NCBI GenBank assembly: GCA_030386875.1
Contig: CM059563.1
Location: 15,208,001 to 15,272,000 of the forward strand
Length of the DNA stretch: 64,000 bases
Origin: Morinoia aosen
Lineage: Eukaryota; Arthropoda; Malacostraca; Amphipoda; Talitridae
Reading direction: 5' to 3'
The translations under genes and the position numbers were made by a program. Positions 45,482 to 57,849 of the stretch are shown here, piece by piece. Each line of letters opens with the position of its first letter. Positions within the stretch are counted from its first letter, which is position 1. A model generated the notes under the pieces. That model was given only the letters and a program-made list of their open reading frames with translations. It was not told the DNA's origin and did no database searches.

Positions 45482-46697
45482 TGCATTTTATAGCAGTGCA
45501 ACATCATACGCATGTATGGCCTTGTTATAGCAGTGCAATATCATACGCATGTATGGCCTTGTTATAGCAGTGCAACATCATACGCATGTATGGCCTTGTT
45601 ATAGCAGTGCAACATCATACGCATGTATTGCCTTGTTATAGCAGTGTAACATCATACGCATGTATGGCCTTGTTATAGCAGTGCAACATCATACGCATGT
45701 ATGGCCTTGTTATAGCAGTGCAACATCATACGCATGTATGGCCTTGTTATAGCAGTGCAACATCATACGCATGTATGGCCTTGTTATAGCAGTGTAACAT
45801 CATACGCATGTATTGCCTTGTTATAGCAGTGCAACATCATACGCATGTATTGCCTTGTTATAGCAGTGCAACACCATATATATATACGCATGTATTGCCT
45901 TGTTATAGCAGTGCAACATCATACGCATGTATGGCCTTGTTATAGCAGTGCAACATCATACGCATGCATTGCCTTGTTATAGCAGTGCAACATCATACGC
46001 ATGTATTGCCTTGTTATAGCAGTGCAACATCATACGCATGTATTGTCTTGTTATAGCAGTGCAACATCATACGCATGTACGGCCTTGTTATAGCAGTGCA
46101 ACATCATACGCATGTATTGCCTTGTTATAGCAGTGCAACATCATACGCATGCATTGCCTTGTTATAGCAGTGCAACATCATACGCATGTATTGCCTTGTT
46201 ATAGCAGTGCAACATCATATATATATACGCATGTATTGCCTTGTTATAGCAGTGTAACATCATACGCATGCATTGCCTTGTTATAGCAGTGCAACATCAT
46301 ACGCATGTATTGCCTTGTTATAGCAGTGCAACATCATATATATATATACGCATGTATTGCCTTGTTATAGCAGTGCAACATCATACGCATGTATTGCCTT
46401 GTTATAGCAGTGTAACATCATACGCATGTATGGCCTTGTTATAGCAGTGTAACATCATACGCATGCATTGCCTTGTTATAGCAGTGTAACATCATACGCA
46501 TGTATGGCCTTGTTATAGCAGTGCAACATCTTACACACGTATTGCCTTGTTATAGCAGTGTAACATCATACGCATGTATGGCCTTGTTATAGCAGTGTAA
46601 CATCATGCGCATGCATTGCCTTGTTATAGCAGTGTAACATCATACGCATGTATGGCCTTGTTATAGCAGTGCAACGTCTTACACACGTATTGCCTTG
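45482..46697. repeat. 37-bp minisatellite, ~33 copies
   Basis: Unit GCCTTGTTATAGCAGTGCAA+CATCATACGCATGTATG. Three copies near 45872, 46218 and 46335 have a TATATATA insertion at the same internal position (CATCATATATATATACGCATG), evidently one expansion event spread by unit duplication. The last copies are more diverged. Confidence 0.96.
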
Positions 46698-46749
46698 GTT
46701 TATTGTTTCATTGCCATTGCGCAGAGGTCGGCAGCAGTGATCTGTCAGG

Positions 46750-48169
46750 TTTAAATTGAATTAACTATTATTTCCTCGTGATTTAAAGTTCAAGGGTCCT
46801 TTCCGTGTTGTAGAGGAACACCGGATATGCTTTTGTCTCTTACAAATACACCAAAGTTAATTGAAACAAGCTCAAATGAACGTTACTTAGCTGTTCTAGA
46901 TCGAACAAATCTTCAACTCTAAAACTTTGCATAAAACCAAACAGTAAACTAGTTCAGACGAGTGAAATTTTTCTGATGGAGAGCAATGTGCTCTGCTGCT
47001 TATAAGCCTCACTAGCCGCGAATTACAGTATAAGATAGGTTCAAATAAGCCTTATATCACTGTTTCAGAGTGAAACATAGCCCTGTTAAGCCTTACATGT
47101 AAAACACCACAGTATGACAGGTTTAAATAAACGTTACTTTCGTGTTGCCCAGCGATGTACTTTACTGCTTTTAAGTTTCGCAACCGCCAAAATATAGAAT
47201 AAAACAGATTCAAGTTCGGTGTTCAGAGCGATGTAGCTTACAGCTTTTCAGTCTCACATCAAAATCCATTCAAAGAATTTCAAATAAGTGTGATTTTGGT
47301 GTCCAAGACGAAATAATCTACTGTTGTCCCACGTTGCATCAAAACGAAGAATAAAAGATTCAAATGCGCTGTATTTTGATGTTACAATGCGACATAGTTT
47401 ACCGTTCAGCCTCACGTCGCTTCAAAATACAGAATAAAATATTCAGATGCGCATTATTTTGATGTTTCAGAGCGACATAGCTTACATCTGAACGGGTCAG
47501 TTGTTTGCTTAAATCGCAACTTGATTACGAATTTAAAAACGATGAAAATTCCAAGGAACTCATGTAATCATATTTCATTGGAAAACGTTTGGACATAGTT
47601 AACTGTTCAGCCTCACGTTGGATCCAAACCCAGAATACAATACTCAAATACGGGTTATTTCGGTGTTGCAGAGCGAAATAGTCTGCTATTCAGCCTCACG
47701 TTGGATCCAAACACAGAATACAATACTCAAATACGGGTTATTTCGGTGTTGCAGAGCGAAATAGTCTGCTATTCAGCCTCACGTTGGATCCAAACACAGA
47801 ATACAATACTCAAATACGGGTTATTTCGGTGTTGCAGAGCGAAATAGTCTGCTATTCAGCCTCACGTTGGATCCAAACACAGAATACAATACTCAAATAC
47901 GGGTTATTTCGGTGTTGCAGAGCGAAATAGTCTGCTATTCAGCCTCACGTTGGATCCAAACACAGAATACAATACTCAAATACGGGTTATTTCGGTGTTG
48001 CAGAGCGAAATAGTCTGCTATTCAGCCTCACGTTGGATCCAAACACAGAATACAATACTCAAATACGGGTTATTTCGGTGTTGCAGACCGAAATAGTCTG
48101 CTATTCAGCCTCACGTTGGATCCAAACCCAGAATACAATACTTAAATACGGGTCATTTCGGTGTTTCAG
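46750..48169. repeat. ~80/83-bp tandem array ending in the exon B splice acceptor
   Basis: Exact 83-bp copies of GGTGTTGCAGAGCGAAATAG begin at 47662, 47745, 47828, 47911, 47994 and 48077. The next step, 48160, is the true acceptor GGTGTTTCAG|AGCGACATCG. Older copies occur about every 79-83 bp upstream near 47461, 47378, 47298, 47219, 47141 and 47061, and faintly to about 46800. Each unit also has CAGCCTCACGTTGGATCCAA, CAGAATACAATACTCAAAT and ACGGGTTATTTC. Divergence rises with distance from the exon. Confidence 0.95.
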
Positions 48170-48376
48170 AGCGACATCGTGCACCAGAGCGTGTACGAGC
48201 TGGTGCACTCAGAGGACAGAGAGGAGCTGCAGCGCCAGCTCATGTGGAACTCGCAGCTGCCGCCTGACCAGGCCAGCGCCACGCTGCAGGAGGTGCTGCA
48301 TGGCGACCAGCAGGCCCTAGAGAGGAACTTCACCGTCAGGTTCCGCTGCCTCCTCGATAACACCTCCGGCTTCTTG
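48170..48376 (+). CDS. ss: spineless (AhR) exon B: remainder of PAS-A
   Basis: A 207-nt exon of 69 codons, phase 0 at both ends, with acceptor TTTCAG at 48164-48169 and donor GTGAGT at 48377. The product starts [20 protein letters not shown] and runs through [11 protein letters not shown] to [19 protein letters not shown]. From family knowledge [14 protein letters not shown] is the PAS-A helical core used for ligand-independent dimerisation with Tango, and [13 protein letters not shown] is the following strand-turn. The segment between QLPPD and ERNF is the variable PAS-A loop, as expected for the family. It joins exon A after YLGFHQ and exon C before RLDIRGR without frame change. Oddity: the acceptor and first few exon bases are the last, intact unit of the 83-bp array, so at least six competing AG sites with the same local context lie just upstream. 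Confidence 0.96.
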
Positions 48377-48390
48377 GTGAGTTGGCTGCT

Positions 48391-48700
48391 TCTGTGACCC
48401 TGGCATTAGTGTTTAAACTGAAGTGTTAGACCGTGTTTCTGGGCTTATTTTGTGCCCGTGGACTTAGTGTTTACACAGAAGCTTAGAGCGTGTTCCTGGA
48501 CTTATTTTTTGCCGGTAGATTTAGGATTTAAACCTAAGTATTTCGTATTTATTTTAAGGCTTAGAGCATGTTCTTTGACTTATTTTGTACCCGTAGGCTT
48601 AGGATTTAAATCCAAGTATTTCGTATTTATTTTAAGGCTTAAAGCGTGTTCCTGGACTTATTTTGTGCCCGTTGGTTTGCGAATAAAACGCAAGGCTTAA
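48391..48700. repeat. degenerate ~70-90 bp tandem repeat after exon B
   Basis: Four copies of GCGTGTTCCTGGACTTATTT, TGTGCCCGTGGACTTAG and TTTAAGGCTTAGAG-type sequence. Two neighbouring copies share an extra AAGTATTTCGTATTTATTTT segment. The series begins only about 15 bp after the donor, but the donor itself is not clearly part of the unit. Confidence 0.85.
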
Positions 48701-50095
48701 AGTGGAAGTTTCAAGACAGTCTTATTAAATTTTTTACCAAATCTCTGTTCATGAGCATAATGGTCGTGAAATAGTGGGCTCATTGGCATATAATCAATTC
48801 AAATCGGGAATTGATGCGATAATTTTGAATATCTTATATCTTCACTGCCTTATTATAAGATTTTTCTTCCTTAAACTCCAGATTTTTGGATAGAAATCCT
48901 GGGGCTGCAGCTTTTGAGTATTGCATAAATCATTGTAATCTCGTAATAAATTCTTAATTGCAAATTGCACTTACTCCGCTTGTAATCCACACTGATTGTA
49001 GCATTAAAACATCAGTCCAACTAGACCAGGAAACGACACGATTTTTTTCAAGAGCTGATCTTCATTTTCGTGTCCCTTTCACCTCTTTACTCCTCGGTCG
49101 CTTGTGAGAGCGAGATAGTAATACTGACTGATCATCTTAAGAGTGTAATATAGGGCAACAATTATTATCAGATACATGCTTCGCAAGTTATAAAAGCATC
49201 GTATTAAGGACTTAGGGTCAGGGGAATTAGAGAATGTCTCGAATGGATGTTGGTGCTGGAACACAGCTGTGCCGCACTTCCGTACATCAATGCGACTGTA
49301 TTTGTGTTATGGTCCATTGTCGCGTCTTATCGACATGCAGCACTGCTGCGCTTATTATTGCCAATTTCCTTCCTCTTTTAATTTTATATATTATATCACA
49401 CACGATAATCGACGTTACATAGAAGGATAATATCTTAACTAAATTGCGACAGCTCATCTTTTTCAAATTTTGCATATCATTTATAGTTCCTAGCCAATAA
49501 CTGATTTGATTCATTGGTTAATTTTCATATCTTCCATCAAAAAATAATGACTGAATTCTCTATGTTCTGGACGAGATGGTGTCTGTTCTTTGTGAACAGT
49601 TCGAGTCTATTGCTTTATTATTTGTTGTGTCAGGTAAGCGTGTTCACCAAAACTTGTATTATTCTCTGACTTAAATTTTAATTCATGAAAATTTTCGAAG
49701 AAAGAAGTTGGCAGAAGAAAGTTTATATCATTCCAAGAGTTCATTTGAACGAAAGACGAGGCATTTCCTCTCAATCGAAAAAAATCCTAGCAATTAAAAG
49801 TTAGTCTACGGTAATCGGTATGTCAGGTTGAAAGTGGCGTTGAAATCCCAGCCAATGAACGCGAAAGCTATTGATGTTAACCGTATTGATGCGCAGTTAC
49901 ATATTGAAGCAATATTGAACGAAATTGGCAACCATTTCCTTTTATTTTAAAACCCCTAATTTTCTGCTTGGCTTGAAAACATCGTGAGAAAATGAATGCT
50001 GCTGAAATTCGTTTTTCGGGTCGCTGTCATTGCGCTATCGGTTTGAGAGCGAAATCATGAAATTGGGCTTTTTTGGAGTGAAACAATCGGTTGCA
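48701..50095. other. intron sequence without recognisable genes
   Basis: AT-rich unique sequence; no exon or array recognised. Confidence 0.4.
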
Positions 50096-50099
50096 TCCT

Positions 50100-50350
50100 G
50101 CCGGTTTGGCCATTATCCTTCTTTCACGGCCATTTGGTGGCGGCTGTCTTGCCGCTGCGACGCGGGGGTTTGCAATTTGGCCGCTGGATCAGGGTAAATT
50201 GAACCCAAAAGTGGGTCTACAGAGTACAGCCTGTTCCATTTGAGGTCTTCGTACAGCACCCGCATAATTAGAACAATCCATGCAGAGTTTGGCCTCTGCA
50301 TATTACAGGTCTGCCAACTGCTTCCTACAAATTGCAGCCCCAATTACGGC
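50100..50350. promoter_or_regulatory. candidate intronic regulatory element
   Basis: Non-repetitive block of balanced composition with GCATAATTAGAACAATCCAT (a TAATTA homeodomain core and an ACAAT Sox-like site), GGCCATTTGGTGGCGGCTG and CAATTACGGCC. It resembles developmental enhancer sequence. This is inference from motifs only. Confidence 0.25.
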
Positions 50351-53300
50351 CATGCTTCTCCGTGTTGTGACACTATCGTGAATTTTACAATTGTCTCTTT
50401 GGTTCTCCTTTCATTCCGTCCGACCCTCCTATGAATAATTTGCACGTAATGGCAACCTATCATCCGAATTGGCGGGCCCCGTCAGGCGTATCATGTATAC
50501 TCGTAATGATGCTTTATAAGTTACTCTCTTATTTTAATAGGAAACTCGGAATCTATAAGTGGTATGGAAAATTGCTATCGAGACCGAAGAGTTTGGATTT
50601 CTTACATATTCGTGTGGTTACGCGGTTTCGTAAAGATGCTATTATTCAGCGTTATTATAGATATTCTCGTCACGCTTGATATCCGCTGCATCGAACTCAA
50701 ATCCCTCAATGGAAACCAATTGACGTTTTGGAGAGCTATCGAGAATAAATTACATTGCTTTGGAGATCAACGATCAACCGCAAAATTCGGTAGTAATAGG
50801 TGCCATGAGAAATTTTGCGGGAAATGCTTTATAGATGGGAAGTTTGGTGGGAATGTGCTTGTGAAGATTGCACAAACGGATGTGATTCTACAGATTGCAC
50901 GATCGGAAAAGTTGTACTCGTGTATGTATGTCATTCCGCTTTGATGTTATTTTATTAACAATATATGAAGAACAGGGACTCTAATCCCACTGTGTGCTAC
51001 AGATGGTAAAAGTGCCGTATATGTGAGTCATTACGCTGGAGCGACCGTATAGCTAGCCCGCCCTCCACCGTAGTCCGCTCGTCTGATGCTTATTTTAGAT
51101 GGGCCCATCTCTGCTAGGGGACCCTCGAACTGTAATCTTTTTAGTTACTACTGTACCCACGCTATTAAAACAATAGAATAATGTTTGAGTTGAAGCTATA
51201 TTTCATTCGTGAGACTCATTTTAAGTGAACTGTACATGTGCGCGTCATTTATACTGTTGATCCCTGCATTTTTTATGTTAGGGTTACATCACAGTGAATT
51301 TCTGACAATATGAATGGAGAAATGGAAATTTGCAATCATGATGTAGTGTTCACGTATCCGGGCTACAGCGTGGGAGTACAGGGACGGAAAGACTGGGACC
51401 ATTAACGAGCAACAAACTTTCTTATGAAGTAGACAAGTGTCCACTCTTCGTCTAAAATGAAGAAGACGTTTTCATGTCGAAGCTATTATTCATTTGTAAA
51501 ATATTTGTTTAATAAATTAAGTAGTCTTGTATAATTTTACCTTTCGGATTTAAAATTTTGGAATATATTTCGAATAAATTTCTCATAAAAAATCAGTTAA
51601 AGGGATTCTAAAACGGATATTCAAATCATTTCATTGTTGAGGTATCCAGCTCACTGGGTACAAATTGGCACAAACAGATCAACGAAGTGGGCAAGAAATT
51701 TCCTATTATTTTATTGAAAGTAAAATGAAAACGAAAGCAGGCTCTCGTTATCGAGGCCTGCTCAAAATATCTCTCTTTACTTCAGATCAGATATTTGGAT
51801 ACCGAGAAATTAAATGTGTTTTTATTGAAGATCGCTCAAGGTACTGGCCGGGTTTCCTGATGCGAGTCTCACGAGCTTGGCCAGCATCCCACAGGTGGCT
51901 TTCTTTCAACACAAACCTTTCTTAAGCGTAAGGCATTGAGGTCTAAATTTCCTCCGATCTTACTTTTGAAAATCTTCGTTTCAAATTGCGCATTTTTCTT
52001 GCAACGGAAAATTTTCTATGGAATCTGCACGTGAATTCAAAAAATATCTGCACAGAAATTCACAAGAAATGTGAGACAACCATACAGTATAGCTGTACGT
52101 CCAAAAGAATGAGTAGGTATCCGAGCGTTATATATTGCGTGATAACCTTTCTCAGCTGGAGGTTCAACACCAACTTCATCTCGGTCTTCAGCACTGAAAT
52201 AACCTGGCTTCGAATTTTGCAGATACCGTTTTTTCGAGCATTCTAATTTGGTAAGATTGATCCCTCGTCTCAGGTTTCCTGAGAACCACTCACTACGAAG
52301 CATCAGAGATGCAAATCAGATAGTCTTGCGAATAGGCAGTTGAGCTGGGAAGGAGATGCGTAATGCTCACATCACTACAATGGCGGGTCCAAAACACACG
52401 CGAAAGACTCGGTCATCTCACGTACGGACGTGGCCGGAGATAAGGACCACACTCTTCGACGAGTGCCATAGTTTTCTAACTCCAGCTCATATACTACGGT
52501 CAGCCTTCTCTGATTGTTGCAATTAGCACGTAAACGCGACCGTCCCTCAAGATTTACACTCGGTGTTGCGAGAGGGCATCTCTTTACGACGCAAAGGAGA
52601 GGGTGGACGGGTCAGACGTTCTTTGAAAAGTTGGAAAGTTGGTGGGGAAAAAAGCGGTGGCGATATTCTGAGTCAGGGAAAATATTCCGGATGGAAACAC
52701 AAAAATTATCGGATATATCATGAATGGAAGTGCAGTACAGCGTTTGTATATATCTCGACGGAGGTTTAGTGCTTGGCTTGACGTCTGTAATTTGATTTTT
52801 TTGATAAATTAGAGTAATTATGCGATGAGAGTTATAAATATTTCCGTTTCCGATAAAGCTTGAGCATATGAACGAATTTTGTTATGAACATGAAAGAATG
52901 GGCACACGTACTACGATATCTCGTTTTCAGATTGGGTGAAGCACAAATGCATCTTCTTGTCATACTCTTACTGATGCACCACACGTGTTCAGGTGATGTC
53001 CGGTGTGCTACGCGCGGCTTTAAAATCTTACGCATGCCACCCGCGTTCCTTCACGTACGTCTGTTCCGTAAACGAACTGTGTTGATGCTTCTTTTTAATC
53101 ATCTATTAAAGCAAATTTAGCATAGAATCCCTCGTCCAAAATGAAAGCATAACTGCTTCGTAACAGCCTCGACCAAACTCATGAGTTGTAGCCCTAAATA
53201 TGAGTGTTGTACCTGAGTGAGCGTCTAAGGCTATGCGTAATAACAGTTCATTCCAAATCTTGATAAGGATCGGTGTGGACTTCCTTCTCTTCTTTACAAT

Positions 53301-53935
53301 TGCGTGAACGGCTACGTTCCTAATCAAAAGATGAAGGCGTTGAAACGTAAGATTTAAAGTACACACCATAGGAAACGCGGTTCACGTGACAAAAAAATAA
53401 AACACAAATAATAAGATTTAGGGATATACTGAATGACAGTTATGCGGTACCTATCATGCCTGTTTTTAAGTCTTTTCTTACGTATTTTTAACTCTCTGTG
53501 TTCAAGCTATTGTGAATCTACCAATTCGGTTACTGGTTTTATTGAGACTCCGTCGCAAATTCCTTAAACGTCGCTGCACGACGTTGAAAAATATGCTTGT
53601 TACATAGTCGAAAGGAGTATATATAGTTTGTTGAGGGATTTTCTACGCTGAACGATGAGGCTAACCTACACAAATGGAAAAATATCGCCAGATCGCATAT
53701 TACTCGCAGAGACACGGGTTCCCACAGCTTTAAATATCTTTGCGTAAGGTCCCTAAATCCCAAACTTTATTCTTTAATTTAGCATGGAGTCGTGACCCTC
53801 TCTGAGGCCCAGAATTTCAAGTCGGTTGTCTTTTTATTTCCTCTTCGTTGCTGGTTTTGAAAGAGGCCACAATTAGAGAGGCACCAATACGTGCCAATTG
53901 GCATCAAGATTGGGCAGGGCTTGTCATAAATTTCC
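50351..53935. other. intron sequence without recognisable genes
   Basis: Largely unique, AT-rich. The 126-codon frame at 50564-50944 and others show no recognisable domain or splice context. No array is present. Confidence 0.4.
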
Positions 53936-54334
53936 TCAAAGGCTCAGTTTGGGTCCGCTTGCGAGGTCGATCTGAGGTCTGCGATGCTGTCGCTTGAGCG
54001 GAGCTTCTTTAACGTCTTCTTGACATGGCATCCGAACCTCCATCCGACCTGCTGGATCCGGCGGCGCTTTTTGTGCGTCTTTCCCTCTCGTCCTGCTTCC
54101 AGACCTCCAATGGATAACAATCGTCATGTTGTTCCTTAAAAGCTTAGTAACACGTGTGACCGCTTTTAGTGTTCGGAGAGCTGTAAAGTTTTTCTTAGAT
54201 TTATAAAGTTTGGTTTTGTGAGAACTTCGATCGCCATTTTTCAGCTGAGATCCGAACATTGACCAACATGCATCGGTTTGGAAGGCCGCGCTGCCATTCG
54301 CTTCAACTTCCAGTTTTTCTCCCCACAGTCGCAC
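53936..54334 (-). other. 132-codon open stretch, function unknown
   Basis: Open minus-strand frame in a GC-richer patch, starting MRLWGEKLEVEANGSAAF and rich in Lys/Arg toward the C-terminus. I recognise no domain. It could be a single-exon nested gene, an old transposon fragment or a conserved non-coding block. Confidence 0.2.
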
Positions 54335-54859
54335 GTCACCCTTACACTCTGCTAGTAGAAAGCGCTTGAACGCTTCATATTGGAAGGCTTCACTCCACTA
54401 AGGATTAATTTAAGTATATTTCCTTCTTGAGACTATGCAGATTCTCCGCACACAAACGCGTTGCGGTTGTGCACTGCAGGCAAGCAGGCTGCAGACCTAA
54501 ACAAAGTTCCCACCTTGGATAACGAGCGTCGTAGGAACTATAAGAAGTGATGTTCTCCAGAGGCAACATAGTTTTATTGTATTATATTGTAAATTACGTT
54601 TAGATAATTCAGTTGACGTTTCAGTTCTGAGCAATCGAAGTGTGCATGGGCCGGCATTCCGCTGTTATTAGTCCTTCGATTGTCGCATACTGAACCCTTC
54701 TCTAGATGTTCCGACTCATTGAACACGTCAACTGCAACAAATTATGCTAAATAATGAAATTAAAGTCTGACTGAACTAAGCTTCAACGTTTAACTCTCAA
54801 ATACACAAAAACTTAATCTTGAAGTGCCTCCATCTGGCTTTCCTTAGGTTTAAAAAAAA
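54335..54859. other. intron sequence without recognisable features
   Basis: Unique sequence, nothing recognised. Confidence 0.4.
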
Positions 54860-55258
54860 ATGCAGTTACAACAAGCAGTGAGTTGCCCGCACCATGGAAA
54901 TCTCCACAGTGGCCCACCGGTAGATCACCAAATCGTGAACATGTTCCCAGAAAATTATAAAACGCCTGAATTGTGCAAAAATAGATTCCAACTTCATAAA
55001 AGTGCCGCACAAAGATACGAATTTTACGGCGATTTTAATATTCAACTATCGACAAGTTCTCAATTACAGTCAGCAAATAGCGGTGTATCATTCAATAAGC
55101 CTCGTTTAATTTGGCTGAGGTGGGGGCAACGGCCTGAGGCGGACATGCGCACCGCGCACCTGTCTTCTCGCCTCAATATCGAGGAGCAGAAAGCGTTCAG
55201 TTCGGGGCGCCACTTGAGCAAAGTGAAATCTTCGAGCGAGTGCGGGCAAATTTGAGGC
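54860..55258. promoter_or_regulatory. candidate intronic regulatory element (open on both strands)
   Basis: The plus strand is open for 131 codons but the translation is not recognisable. The second half (about 55080-55250) is GC-richer, non-repetitive and includes AAGCCTCGTTTAATTTGGCT with a TTAAT/AATT homeodomain-like core. I favour a conserved non-coding element over a protein. Confidence 0.2.
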
Positions 55259-55394
55259 AATGAGCTCTCATTTCCCTTTCCCCTCAATAAATTTTCCCGC
55301 TAATCAGACTATAAACGCGGGTAACCCGCCCTCTACCGGCTCGACTCGCTACCGGGCGTTGCAATTAGCACTTTTTTGCGGCTGTTCCGTGATG

Positions 55395-55805
55395 GTGCGG
55401 CCGTGTTACTGTGGTGTGTTGTTGTGGTGGTGTTACTGTGGTGTGTTGTTATGGTGGTGGTTCTGTGGTGTGGTGGTGTTACTGTGGTGTGTTGTTATGG
55501 TGGTGTTACTGTGGTGTGTAGTTGTGGTGGTGTTATTGTGGTGTGTTGTAATGATGGTGTTACTGTGGTGCGTTGTTATGGTGGTGGTTCTGTGGTGTGG
55601 TGGTGTTACTGTGGTGTGTTGTTATGGTGGTGTTACTGTGGTGTGTAGTTGTGGTGGTGTTATTGTGGTTGTAATGATGGTGTTACTGTGGTGCGTTGTT
55701 ATGGTGGTGGTTCTGTGGTGTGGTGGTGTTACTGTGGTGTGTTGTTATGGTGGTGGTTCTGTGGTGTGGTGGTGTTACTGTGGTGTGATGTTATGGTGGT
55801 GTGCA
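55395..55805 (+). repeat. G/T-rich minisatellite (GTGGTGTTACTGTGGTGTGTTGTTATG)
   Basis: Units of about 27-30 bp with CTGTGGTGTGTTGTTATGGT variants, arranged in a larger duplication (TGGTTGTAATGATGG and GTGCGTTGTTATGG markers recur). The plus strand has almost no C apart from a fixed CTG, giving spurious Val/Trp/Cys-rich frames. Confidence 0.93.
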
Positions 55806-57849
55806 GACGGTGTGGAACTATAAGCTACAGATTATGTCTTTTTGGCACCTCAAAAAGATCTATTAAATAGTCTCCTTATCCAGGCTTCTTTTACTTTTTG
55901 ACTCAGATTAGACATCCTCCTCCCGCCTCTCACAGCTCCTGTGGCTTTTGTCGCATTTCCACGCTCCGCTCTGTATTTTTTGGCTGACTTTAATGTTTTT
56001 CTGTTGTTATAAAATTTATCGACGCATTCTCTTTAAGCATCTTGCACTGCGTTAACTCATTTCTCCTACTCATTTTGCATTTTTTCATGCATCATTGACT
56101 TGATTTTTCTCTAATTTCTGAGTTGCTTTCCTATTTGGTCTTCTCCCTCTGAAATTCGCATTATTTAATTTGCTGGAATCGGGTTTTCATACATTTTACT
56201 TTGTCGTCGCTGTACTGCAGGTAGTAAAAGTTCCTGTGCAACTTATCTAACCTACATATCGATGTTTTTAACTGGAGTCTCCAAGTAATACATTTTTCTG
56301 TGAGGACACAGCATCTGGTAACCTTTAATTGTGCCTAGATGTTGTGCACAGGGATTTTATTTAAAAAAGCTGATTGAGGATTTCGGCTTGAAAAGAAAGG
56401 TAAACAAGTCGACGTACGAATTTTTCAGCTGGCAGTACCGCTACGACATGGTAAAACGACATGGTAAAATGATTATAAAATGATTAAAAAATGATTAAAA
56501 GGACTACGACATGGAAAAATGATTAAAAATCCTGCTCCAGTACTGCAGCCCACACCTTGACCGAACCGCAGGTTGTGGAGACTGTGTTTTTGTTTTCCTA
56601 AAAATCAACTTTGGTTTTGTCCTTGTCGCTCTCATTCGAAGTTGAGGAAAACTATTTTTTTTCTGTATTGTTTTTTCCAAACAGGCAATGTTTTCTGATT
56701 TGAGTGTTTTTCATTTAAACAATTCGTTATTGTTTGATACGTTTAACTTCAAGTTTAACTTTTGGTGTGATATTTCTTATAATTAAAATTATTTTAAATA
56801 ATATTTTTGTACTTTTTTGCACTTAAATTTTGTATATCGTTGAATAATTGAACCTCTAATTTCATTTTGTTTTTCCATATATTTTCCTTTTAGTGATTTT
56901 TTCTTGCTATATTGCAATTCAGATTTTCTTGAATGAAATTTCTAGGGGTACGATTTTTTTCTCAGACGCATTCGTCTCAAATTTGGTCATCACCGGTAAC
57001 ATTTGTTGGAATGTTTTACTTACGAAGCAACTTCAGTTGAAAATTTAGGGCTGTGAGAAAAACAGATTTTTTCCATTGGTATAAAAGTATGTATCGCAGA
57101 CGGAATGTTTCGAGCCCATACCGGCCTTCAGCTATATGCATATCTGAAAAAAAATAACTTCAATGATTTTAATGCTAAAAATTCTGTTTATTTTTCCAGA
57201 GTCATGAGTGTAAAATAGAAGTCAAGAAAATAAAATGAAATACTAAAAGCTAAAAAGGAGAAAAAACTGTGCTCAACTTGAGAAAAGTCTTCTTATAGAA
57301 ATATACATCAACGAGAGTGTTAGCCTACAAGTCGACTGTAAGGCTTAAATAAAAATTATTAACATTTAAAATATAATGCACTAATTTGTACTAAGGTTCT
57401 GTGGCTAAAAATTTGAAAATTTGAACATCATACTTCTGGCAGGCGTATTTAAAGCCAATGAAACTCCTAAAACCAAAAATTAGAATATAAACTTTTGGTA
57501 AAGAAACAGGTGATAGTAATTTTTCAGAAATCTGCAACTTATAACTCTAGCCAGGTTTGATAAATTAAAACTGGTGAGACACGTTCAGGCGATCGAATTT
57601 AATGGATGAGCAATTTCTATGTCCTTGATATTACGTTTAATTTTCAGTCTAAAAAAGGACCAAATCAATTTAAATTTATTCACAGTACTGGTGAATCCAA
57701 TATTAGCAAAAGCATTGTCAAAAATTCCCAGTGGGATTAATTGCAGAATGTGTAGGGTTACACAATCTAGCTTCATTTCTATGACTAGCTCTCGAGTGCT
57801 CTGCACTTCTGACTCGTGACCTCCTCAGGATGATATAACTGTTTTGTCT
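55806..57849. other. AT-rich intron sequence without genes
   Basis: Only a small ATGATTAAAA/CTACGACATGG repeat near 56440-56530 stands out. Confidence 0.45.

Noticed and set aside
48033..48320. 95-codon frame overlapping exon B in another register
   Set aside because: Starts in the 83-bp array and reads exon B out of frame; the conserved PAS-A frame is the other one.
50564..50944. 126-codon open frame
   Set aside because: No recognisable domain and no neighbouring splice signals consistent with a gene.
55260..55870. 187-codon Val/Trp/Cys frame resembling a membrane protein
   Set aside because: G/T-rich low-complexity DNA; apparent hydrophobicity comes from GTG/TGG codons.
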